Assembly (NCBI RefSeq): GCF_047556435.1
Contig: NZ_CP180210.1
Span: 558,001 to 622,000 of the forward strand
DNA: 64,000 bases
Direction of reading: 5' to 3'
From: Alteromonas sp047556435
Lineage (GTDB): Bacteria > Pseudomonadota > Gammaproteobacteria > Enterobacterales > Alteromonadaceae
Shown: one piece after another, positions 1 through 7,207 of the stretch
How positions within the stretch are numbered: the stretch's first letter is position 1
Layout: every line of letters begins with the position of its first letter
Translations under genes and position numbers: made by a program
Notes under the pieces: generated by a model
Seen by the model: only the letters and a program-made list of their open reading frames with translations
Databases searched by the model: none
What the model was told of the DNA's origin: nothing

Positions 1-1
1 G

Positions 2-523
2 ATGTTCGCAGCGCTTTACTATCCTTATGATAAGCCTCGTCAGTGGATAAACTCAGGTGGTCTGGGCACCATGGGATTCGGTTTGCCTGCTGCCATGGGC
101 GTGCAGTTTGCACATCCGGAAGCAACCTCCGTGGTCGTCACCGGTGACGGGAGTATTCAGATGAATATTCAGGAACTGTCCACCTGCCTGCAATACAACT
201 TACCGGTAAAGATTATCTCGCTGAACAACCGCGCGCTGGGTATGGTGCGACAGTGGCAGGACATGATTTATAAAGGCCGTCACTCCCATTCCTATATGGA
301 TTCGATGCCGGATTTTGTGAAGCTTGCCGAGGCATACGGTCATGTGGGCATAAAGGTGGATACGCTGGATCAGCTCGATGCCGCTATGGAGGAATGTTTC
401 AGCCATAAAGACCGTCTGGTATTTATGGATATTTCGGTCGATCAGAACGAACACGTGTATCCCATGCAGATTAAGTATGGCGCAATGGACGACATGCGTT
501 TAAGCAAGACGGAGCGAACCTGA
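2..523 (+). CDS. ilvI: Acetolactate synthase large subunit, C-terminal part (5' end outside window)
   Basis: This is the last 173 residues of the catalytic subunit of acetohydroxyacid synthase, which condenses two pyruvates, or pyruvate and 2-ketobutyrate, in the first common step of branched-chain amino acid synthesis. The fragment covers the C-terminal thiamine-diphosphate domain. It shows the ThDP/Mg motif starting GDGS at about residue 49 and ending in a NN pair about 25 residues later, and the conserved GLGTMGFGLPAAMG stretch. The frame is open at base 1, so the gene begins upstream and the first Met here is internal. Its TGA overlaps the ATG of ilvH by one base, which indicates translational coupling of the two subunits. 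Confidence 0.93.
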   Translation: MFAALYYPYDKPRQWINSGGLGTMGFGLPAAMGVQFAHPEATSVVVTGDGSIQMNIQELSTCLQYNLPVKIISLNNRALGMVRQWQDMIYKGRHSHSYMDSMPDFVKLAEAYGHVGIKVDTLDQLDAAMEECFSHKDRLVFMDISVDQNEHVYPMQIKYGAMDDMRLSKTERT

Positions 524-1020
524 TGAAACGTATTATTTCAGTATTGATGGAAAACGCCCCGGGTGCCTTGTCACGAATAATAGGCGTATTTTCCCAGCGC
601 GGTTACAACGTAGACTCGTTATGTGTGGCACCAACGGATGACCCCAGTTTGTCACGACTCACTATCATCACCCATGGCGATGATAAGGTCATTGAGCAGA
701 TCACTAAGCAAGTAAATAAGCTTATTGATGTCCTTAAAGTCGTCGACCTGACAGAGGGTGCGCATATTGAGCGGGAGCTTATGCTGGTAAAAGTGGCAAC
801 CCGCAGCGAGGCTATTCGCGCCGAGGTGAAACGCAACACGGACATCTTCCGGGCCCGCATTGTCGATGTAAACGCCGCGAACTACACCATTGAAATCACC
901 GGTACCAGTGACAAGCTGGATGCTTTCGCGACGACGATGGGACAGTGTGCGGAAATTATTGAGTCTTCACGCACGGGCGTGTGTGGACTGGCAAGAGGTG
1001 AAAGGGCACTGCGTCCTTAA
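523..1020 (+). CDS. ilvH: Acetolactate synthase small (regulatory) subunit
   Basis: A 165-residue protein, the usual length for IlvH. It binds the large subunit, raises its activity and confers feedback inhibition by valine. The N-terminal ACT domain (about residues 3-75) starts with the typical sequence of a Met-Lys-Arg-Ile-Ile-Ser-Val-Leu-type strand followed by ENAPGALSRI and a GYNVDSL motif. The C-terminal half matches the second ferredoxin-like domain and contains the conserved GxCGLARG ending. Start overlaps the ilvI stop. A strong hairpin terminator follows about 45 bases downstream, so ilvIH is the end of its transcription unit. Confidence 0.95.
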   Translation: MKRIISVLMENAPGALSRIIGVFSQRGYNVDSLCVAPTDDPSLSRLTIITHGDDKVIEQITKQVNKLIDVLKVVDLTEGAHIERELMLVKVATRSEAIRAEVKRNTDIFRARIVDVNAANYTIEITGTSDKLDAFATTMGQCAEIIESSRTGVCGLARGERALRP

Positions 1021-1062
1021 CTTTTTTAACTCATTAATCCGTTAACGACATGAAGAGAGAGT

Positions 1063-1091
1063 AAAAAAGGCGAGCTTTTGCTCGCCTTTTT
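1063..1091 (+). terminator. Intrinsic terminator after ilvH, probably bidirectional
   Basis: Perfect stem with GGCGAGC paired to GCTCGCC around a TTTT loop, extended by A and T tracts on both sides. The T run follows on the plus strand and an equivalent one appears on the minus strand. It ends ilvIH and could also stop the leftward iadA transcript. Confidence 0.85.
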
Positions 1092-1215
1092 CTATGTACT
1101 AAATAAAGCAATGCGTAATTGCTTACAATCACATATAGGCCAAGAAAGTAGGTTGTGTTTTAAGACTTTCCTGCGCGTATTGGTGCTGTCGATTTGTTTG
1201 TAAGCGCATGGATAG

Positions 1216-2385
1216 TCATGCTTCAAACGTGCCTTTAATCAGGGCCTCTTTGTTGCTCACCATGCGTTTACCACGGGCTAAAACGTCTTGGATGTTCAGG
1301 CTTTTTGCGTCGCACAACACAATGTCGGCATCGCAACCGGCCGCCAGCTTACCTTTATTCTTGAGTTTAAGCACTGACGCCGGGCTGGATGTTACCACTG
1401 CGATGGCATCTTGTAACAACACATCTTCTGTCCTCGCAAGAGTTTGCCAAGCATCAAATAAGCTGCGCACTTTACCCACTTCCAGCCCGATGAGTTCGCC
1501 GTCTGCATCAAACACTGGCAGGCTGGCATTACCGTCTGAACTCATTGTTAGCTGACTGGCATTAATTCCTTGTTGAAGGCACCAGGCTATAGCCTGAGCA
1601 GCAGGAATTTCTCCTTCCTCGATAAACTGTTTGTTAGTGCTGGTGGTCATATCAATAATACCACCGGCTTCACACCAGCGTTGTCCGGCCTCCAGCAATG
1701 ACTGGCTGCGATTAATGTGGGTTGGATAAAACTGACTGGCAGGTATGCTGGTCGTATTAATGACGTCATGCAGCAAGGTCAGCTGATCAGAAGCGTCACC
1801 TGTGTGAATGCTTACTATCCCGCCTTTGCCAGAAAGCATGCCGCCCACTCTGGCATCAGCAGCCACTTTCGCAAGCTCCTGAGTGGTAGGTTGTGAGCCT
1901 CTGTGATCGGCAATCGCCACCTCGCCAATGCCTATCATATTATCTATCAGGATAATGTCATCGGTGATACTGCCGGTAATAGTTCGCGCGGGTAATTGGT
2001 ACGAGCCGGTGTAGCAGTAGGCCGATATCCCTTCTTCACATAACGCGCGCGCCTTGGCAATAAGGTCGGGGAGGGTGCGGGTGGTAGCGTCAGTTCCCAG
2101 TGCACCTACCACCGTCGTTACACCCGCAGTGGTTGCCTCGGTTAGCTGCATCTGTGGAGTGCGGGTATGAAAGCCGCCTTCGCCACCGCCACCAGTGATA
2201 TGTACCAGCGAGTCCACCAGTCCCGGCATGGCAATGCACCCCGTGCCATCCATTACCGACACTGCATCTCCCTGAATAGAGATAGATGGTGAAATTTGTA
2301 CAATTTTGTCGTGAGCTATCAATATGTCATTGATGCCCATCGGCGTGGGCGCATAAACATCTGCGCCCTTAATCAACGTGATCAT
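1216..2385 (-). CDS. iadA: Isoaspartyl dipeptidase (IadA family) with altered metal ligands
   Basis: A 389-residue amidohydrolase-superfamily protein, the length of E. coli IadA. It would hydrolyse beta-aspartyl dipeptides; next to a cyanophycinase the natural substrate is probably beta-Asp-Arg. Family signatures are plain: the Gly-rich GGGGEGG loop (65-71), TRTP (75-78), GLVDS start of the barrel, SIHTGD (H194), PTHINR (H223) and SSDGNAS (D284). Two expected dinuclear-site ligands differ. The first His of the HxH pair is Leu60 (H62 is kept), and the bridging carboxylated Lys is replaced by Glu155. This resembles mononuclear members of the superfamily such as NagA. The stop of the permease gene abuts the ATG directly, so the two are translationally coupled. 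The activity is inferred; the family assignment is firm. Confidence 0.85.
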   Translation of the reverse strand: MITLIKGADVYAPTPMGINDILIAHDKIVQISPSISIQGDAVSVMDGTGCIAMPGLVDSLVHITGGGGEGGFHTRTPQMQLTEATTAGVTTVVGALGTDATTRTLPDLIAKARALCEEGISAYCYTGSYQLPARTITGSITDDIILIDNMIGIGEVAIADHRGSQPTTQELAKVAADARVGGMLSGKGGIVSIHTGDASDQLTLLHDVINTTSIPASQFYPTHINRSQSLLEAGQRWCEAGGIIDMTTSTNKQFIEEGEIPAAQAIAWCLQQGINASQLTMSSDGNASLPVFDADGELIGLEVGKVRSLFDAWQTLARTEDVLLQDAIAVVTSSPASVLKLKNKGKLAAGCDADIVLCDAKSLNIQDVLARGKRMVSNKEALIKGTFEA

Positions 2386-3864
2386 TTAAGAAAATCCTGT
2401 CATTACTGCCAGCACCACTGTGCCAGCGGCAAGTAGAAGTAGCATCAGCACAAAACGCCAGACAAACCGTATCCAGACCGACCAGTCCAGACGCGCTACC
2501 CCAAGACAACCTATCAGCGACGCTGAGGTAGGAATAATCAGATTTGTCAGCCCGTCACCTAACTGGAAGGCCAGCACCGCAACCTGTCGGCTTACCCCGA
2601 CCAGGTCAGACAACGGCGCCATAAGCGGCATGGTAATGGCCGCCTGCCCCGAGCCTGATGCAATAAAGAAGTTAAATATGCCCTGAAATACCAACATAGC
2701 AACCGCAGAGACGGCAGAACTGGTATCAGCCATAAGCTCGCTGGTATGGTGTAGTAGGGTATTTAATACTGATGGGGAAGTGACATCATCACCGCCCAGC
2801 ACTAGCACGATACCTTTTGCCATACCCACAATCAGAGCCGCAGGCAGCAGATCGCGAGCCCCTTCAACAAACGCCTGACTGATATCATTGGCGCGCATGC
2901 GTCCCGCGAAACAGGCAATGATACCAATACCCACCCCCATCGCGAAAAACTGCGAAGCAATTTGCGGGATGTAGTAGGCTTTCGCTGTGACTCCCCATAT
3001 TACCCATAAGATAGCAGCAAGAAAGACCAGCAGTATGATGCCATCGGTGCGACTGAATGTGCTTTCCACTGCTTCTTCCTTGTCGCGGAAAAAGGCATCG
3101 GATTCATAGCTTAGCGAGGTGGCGGGTTGCTGTTTTATTTTGCTGGCATAACGCAGGGTAAAAATGAGTCCGGCAAGCGTGAATACGGCCCACATTGTGA
3201 TGCGAAACGTTTGCCCCGACATCAGCGGCACATCTGCTATTCCCTGCGCAATAGCAACGGAGAACGGGTTCATCCAGCTGGTGGCAAAGCCTATCTGGGT
3301 GGCAACGTAAGTAATCAATACCGCAGTAATGCTGTCATAACCAAGAGCAATCACCAGTGGCACCAGAACGATACAAAAGGCGATAGCTTCCTCGCCCATA
3401 CCAAATACAGCGCCGCCTAATGAAAACAGCAGAAACATTAACGGAATAATCAGTTTATCCGCTTTTTGCGTGCGGGCAATTAACGCCAGAATGCCGTTGT
3501 GGATGGCACCACTTTTCATCACGATCCCAAAGGCGCCGCCCACAATCAGAATAAAGGCAACGACTCCCACCGCCGACCCCCAGCGATCACCGGATACCAG
3601 TCCGTCAAAGGCATAGTTCAACAATCCGGTTTGACTACCGGAACCATCGAACAGCGCCACACCTGCCGGGCTGTCTGCGGTATATCGAAACGAGTTGGCG
3701 TCGATTACTGTTCGTTCGTCACCGGCTTCCCCTACCGCAACCGTCTCGGTAGAAAACGCGCCGGGGCGAACCACAAAGGTCATGGCACCGGCAATCAGGA
3801 TGACAAAAAACAGAATAACAAACGCATCAGGCATGCGCTGAACAGCGCGCAATTCAGATTTCAC
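2386..3864 (-). CDS. YfcC-family inner membrane permease, probable dipeptide or arginine/aspartate uptake
   Basis: A polytopic protein of 492 residues with about 12 hydrophobic segments and the YfcC/COG1288 architecture (related to AitC/arginine-ornithine and C4-dicarboxylate carriers of the IT superfamily). It has a periplasmic-looking loop after the first helix and conserved GSGSGQAAITMPLMAPLSD-type and TNLIIPTS motifs near the C-terminus. I chose GTG at 3864 because a GGAG ribosome site lies six bases before it; an upstream TTG at 3894 falls inside a hairpin. It sits between a TonB receptor and isoaspartyl dipeptidase, so the likely cargo is beta-Asp-Arg or its products. The substrate is an inference from context. 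Confidence 0.8.
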   Translation of the reverse strand: MKSELRAVQRMPDAFVILFFVILIAGAMTFVVRPGAFSTETVAVGEAGDERTVIDANSFRYTADSPAGVALFDGSGSQTGLLNYAFDGLVSGDRWGSAVGVVAFILIVGGAFGIVMKSGAIHNGILALIARTQKADKLIIPLMFLLFSLGGAVFGMGEEAIAFCIVLVPLVIALGYDSITAVLITYVATQIGFATSWMNPFSVAIAQGIADVPLMSGQTFRITMWAVFTLAGLIFTLRYASKIKQQPATSLSYESDAFFRDKEEAVESTFSRTDGIILLVFLAAILWVIWGVTAKAYYIPQIASQFFAMGVGIGIIACFAGRMRANDISQAFVEGARDLLPAALIVGMAKGIVLVLGGDDVTSPSVLNTLLHHTSELMADTSSAVSAVAMLVFQGIFNFFIASGSGQAAITMPLMAPLSDLVGVSRQVAVLAFQLGDGLTNLIIPTSASLIGCLGVARLDWSVWIRFVWRFVLMLLLLAAGTVVLAVMTGFS

Positions 3865-3885
3865 ATTGCTCTCCGGCTGGAAATG

Positions 3886-3907
3886 AACGGGCAAAACATT
3901 GCCCGTT
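3886..3907 (-). promoter_or_regulatory. Intercistronic hairpin between receptor and permease genes
   Basis: A perfect 9-bp inverted repeat (AACGGGCAA / TTGCCCGTT, 4-base loop) lies in the 57-base gap between the receptor stop and the permease GTG. It lacks a good T tract, so it is more likely a partial terminator or a block to 3' decay. Either would leave more receptor mRNA than permease mRNA. Confidence 0.5.
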
Positions 3908-3921
3908 CCACATCGGTAAGG

Positions 3922-6849
3922 TTACTGGAAATAATAGCTAAGCGAAACGCGATAGCTGGTGCCGTACGGGTCGTGGTTATAGGCATCGAACCCTCTGGCT
4001 GAACCATAGGCAGTTGGTGCATCGCGGTCAAACAGATTATCTACCGTAAAGCGGATATCTGCGTTTTCCAGATAGTAACCGGCGCTGAAAGTGACCGTGG
4101 TCCAACTGCTGATATCGCGCTCACCGTTGGCATCCAGCGCGCCGATAGCCTCAAGCTCATCGATTTCGCGGCCACGCAGACGCTCTGTCTCATCCATGTA
4201 GCTGTCGGTGAAATACACATACATACCGGCGTACCAGTCATCGGTCACCCAAAAAAGTTCGGCCGTGGCTACAGTTTCAGGATACCGGAAGGTGCCAGCG
4301 AGAGACTCGATTTCGTCAGAACCCGGTTTGTTGCGCTCATAGGTTAGATAATGCGTACCGGATAATCCCATTTCCAGCGTGCCGCCGGAAAGGGTAATGT
4401 CGTGCGCGACATTGAAGTCGACCCCTTCCAGCGTTTGCGTACCGGTGTTATCCAGCAGCAGTACATGGTCGCGATACAGCGGCAGTTCAGCATAACGGGG
4501 GTCGTCGAATGCTACCCAGGCATCGAGTATTTCAGAGAGGTTTGCACCGTCATCTTCAATGGCCAGCCCGTTGGTATCAGTCACCAGACACAAGTCTTCC
4601 TCATAAGAAATCCCCTGCTCACCGTCCGGGATTACGCCACAATGACGCAGCGAGGCGTTTCCGATGGCATTAGCCAGCACGCCAGTCATGTTGGTATCAA
4701 CAATGTCTTCGTGATCAAACTGCCAGTAATCCAGAGTGACGTGAGTTTGTTCTGCCGGACTCCATGCCATACCCACACTGAAGGACTCTGATTCTTCCGC
4801 GCGCAATTGCGGGTTACCCAACTCCAACACGTTATTGCCGCGAATAGCGCCTTCCCCTTCGCAGTAAAGGTCGGCAACCTCGTCATTTGCCGAGCAGTCG
4901 AATGACGCGCGGGTGGTACGTAATTTTACCCCGGCTTGCGTCAGTGACGGTGCGCGGAACGCGGTTGACCATGAACCACGTAAAATGAGTGATTCCAGTG
5001 GACGGAAAGTCAAACCTACTTTGGGGTTAAAGGTACTGCCAAAGTCATCGTATTCATCAAAACGGCCAGCCAGGCTCAGGTCCAGTTTATCGGACACCGG
5101 TACCAGCAATTCCGCAAATACGCCCCACTGAGTGCGGTCTGCAGCAGACAAGCTTGAGCCAAACCCAAATACATCAACTAAATAGTTGTTTTCCGCACGG
5201 GCACGGGCATCAACCGATGGGGTATCGGTGATTTCCTCGCGACGGATTTCCGCGCCGGCGGCCAGATAGATATAATCGTTGCCCCATTCCATCAGCTCGC
5301 CATCGAATTTAAAGTCCCAGCCGTACACGGTACTTTCACCGTCACGGGTTGGCATCGCCTGTGTTCGGGCGAGGATATCCTGATTCGCCGCATCACCGGT
5401 AGCAAACGGGTTGTACATCGGTAGCAGATCGCCACTGGCGCAAGACAGGGAGTCAGCATCCGCGTCATAGCTGGCAATACTGCCATTACTACACAGTTCA
5501 CCATGCACCGCTGCGGTGTACAGGTAGCGGTTGTATACACCGGCGCTGGCTACCTGCTCAGACTCAGAGCGGGACAGCGTGATACCGCTGGCCCAGTTCC
5601 ATTGCTCCCAGGTGCCGCTGATTTCAGAAACCAGGCGCCAGGCTGTGGTATCAATGTCGATAGTGCGCGGATCGCTGAATCGTGCGTCGTAGCGGAATCC
5701 ATCCAGTTCCTGTCCGGCCTGGGTATCAAACGGGTCGATGTACATTCTGTCTAGCAGAGCGTTGCGCACATCGTCACTAAATACATTGAGCGCGGACACT
5801 GGTGCCCAGGGGCCCTCGGTGTCATCCACCTGATTAATTGGCGCCGGGGTGGAGTAGGAGGTAGACGACGAGTGCGATACCAGCAGGTTCGTCTTCCAGG
5901 TCACATCGTCGAATTCGCGGGTAAAGGTCAGGCCACCGGAAAAGGTTTCCAGCGGTGTTTCCAGCCAGTCATCGCCATTGCCATAGTAAGCACAGATTTC
6001 TTCACCAAATTCGGTGGTGACGTAAGGTGTGGCACAGTTGGGTGCGCCAATTTCCAGGCCGTCAACTTCAGAGAAGTAATAGATATTCGGCGTATTCTTA
6101 GGCAAGTACGAATAGCTGCTGGTAAGAATAGGGTCGCGGGTCTGACTGAAGTCGGTGGCTTTTGCTTCTTTGCGATCGTAGTAGTCGGCAAAAATTGTCA
6201 GGTTGCCCTCTGCGACTTTCGTGCCCCACAATGCCTGCAGGTTAATCGCACCATGATCGTTACTGTTGGTTGTGTTCTCGTAACTGCCGTTTAATTCAAG
6301 GCCGTCAAAGTTATCTTTTAAAATGTAATTGATAACTCCCGCTACCGCATCGGCGCCGTAAATGGCTGACGCCCCGGTCGCAAGAATTTCTACGCGCTCA
6401 ATAGCGGATGCCGGAATACTGTTGATGTCGACAAAATTTTCGGTACCGGCTGCAAACGAACTGGCTGCAATGCGCCGTCCATTTACCAGCGTGAGGGTGG
6501 CAGACGGGCCAATTCCACGCAATGACGCGGCAGCCTGACCGGCAGGCGTTGCCGTTGAGGTAGCGCCACTTTGGGTAGTGTCGAAGGTGCCCACCCCACC
6601 ACGTGCCTGGCTAACCGTTTTCATCAGGTCAGACAGTGATGTTGCACCGCTTTTGGCGATATCCTCGGCACTGAGGATGGTAAGCGGCTGGGCTCCTTCC
6701 ATATCAACACCGCGGATATTTGTGCCTGTCACCTGGATGCGTTCAACCACCTCTTCGGTGGATGAGTCAGTTGCCTCCTGAGCGAGCACAGAAGTAGAAA
6801 GCGTAGCTAGACTGCCTACAACGGCAGCGGTAAGTCTGGATAGTTTCAT
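3922..6849 (-). CDS. TonB-dependent outer membrane receptor
   Basis: A 975-residue receptor with a 23-residue signal peptide (cleavage after SVLA), a plug domain (about 35-180) and a 22-strand-type barrel ending in an aromatic C-terminus (SYYFQ). The plug shows the ERIQVTGTNIRG start (TonB-box region), LVNGRRI, ERVEILATGASAIYGADAVAGVINYI and the PQLRAEESES segment typical of the Alteromonadales/Sphingomonadales polymer-receptor group. The start is supported by GAGGGAAT before ATG. It is first in a leftward operon with the permease and isoaspartyl dipeptidase and is divergent from a secreted cyanophycinase, so it probably imports cyanophycin fragments or beta-Asp-Arg. The ligand is not readable from sequence. 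Confidence 0.88.
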   Translation of the reverse strand: MKLSRLTAAVVGSLATLSTSVLAQEATDSSTEEVVERIQVTGTNIRGVDMEGAQPLTILSAEDIAKSGATSLSDLMKTVSQARGGVGTFDTTQSGATSTATPAGQAAASLRGIGPSATLTLVNGRRIAASSFAAGTENFVDINSIPASAIERVEILATGASAIYGADAVAGVINYILKDNFDGLELNGSYENTTNSNDHGAINLQALWGTKVAEGNLTIFADYYDRKEAKATDFSQTRDPILTSSYSYLPKNTPNIYYFSEVDGLEIGAPNCATPYVTTEFGEEICAYYGNGDDWLETPLETFSGGLTFTREFDDVTWKTNLLVSHSSSTSYSTPAPINQVDDTEGPWAPVSALNVFSDDVRNALLDRMYIDPFDTQAGQELDGFRYDARFSDPRTIDIDTTAWRLVSEISGTWEQWNWASGITLSRSESEQVASAGVYNRYLYTAAVHGELCSNGSIASYDADADSLSCASGDLLPMYNPFATGDAANQDILARTQAMPTRDGESTVYGWDFKFDGELMEWGNDYIYLAAGAEIRREEITDTPSVDARARAENNYLVDVFGFGSSLSAADRTQWGVFAELLVPVSDKLDLSLAGRFDEYDDFGSTFNPKVGLTFRPLESLILRGSWSTAFRAPSLTQAGVKLRTTRASFDCSANDEVADLYCEGEGAIRGNNVLELGNPQLRAEESESFSVGMAWSPAEQTHVTLDYWQFDHEDIVDTNMTGVLANAIGNASLRHCGVIPDGEQGISYEEDLCLVTDTNGLAIEDDGANLSEILDAWVAFDDPRYAELPLYRDHVLLLDNTGTQTLEGVDFNVAHDITLSGGTLEMGLSGTHYLTYERNKPGSDEIESLAGTFRYPETVATAELFWVTDDWYAGMYVYFTDSYMDETERLRGREIDELEAIGALDANGERDISSWTTVTFSAGYYLENADIRFTVDNLFDRDAPTAYGSARGFDAYNHDPYGTSYRVSLSYYFQ

Positions 6850-7207
6850 AATGATTCCCTCAACACGATGCCGGTCTTAACGCCGACGTGATCGCGAGAC
6901 GGCCCTTGGGCCGGGTTAACAAAATTTTATTGGATTGGTGCTGCAGAGCGCGCAGCAAAAAACGTCCCGAAGAAAACGGGAGGTTCCGGGGCTATTCGTC
7001 GAACCACTCCGACAAATAGTAATTTTGGTAACGGTAGTTGCCGAGATTGGCAGCTTTTTTAATCATGAAACTGACTTTGCCTCTAAATGCAAAAATATGC
7101 ATTTATTCAAATTTCAGACGCTCGCGAAAATGTGATCCCGCGTTGACTTAAATAATTTGTTAACACTAGTGTAACGGAAAGTCAATTCAATCTTGCTACA
7201 GGATCTC
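6850..7207. promoter_or_regulatory. Divergent regulatory region of the cyanophycin locus
   Basis: A 358-base non-coding stretch between the receptor (left) and cyanophycinase (right). It holds a TTGACT -35-like element at 7143 and a 10-bp perfect palindrome ACACTAGTGT at 7163-7172, about 35 bases before the cyanophycinase start, in a position suited to an operator or overlapping promoter. A short hairpin (CGGCC/GGCCG, about 6900-6913) lies in the receptor leader. No regulator gene is adjacent. Promoter calls are by eye. Confidence 0.4.
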
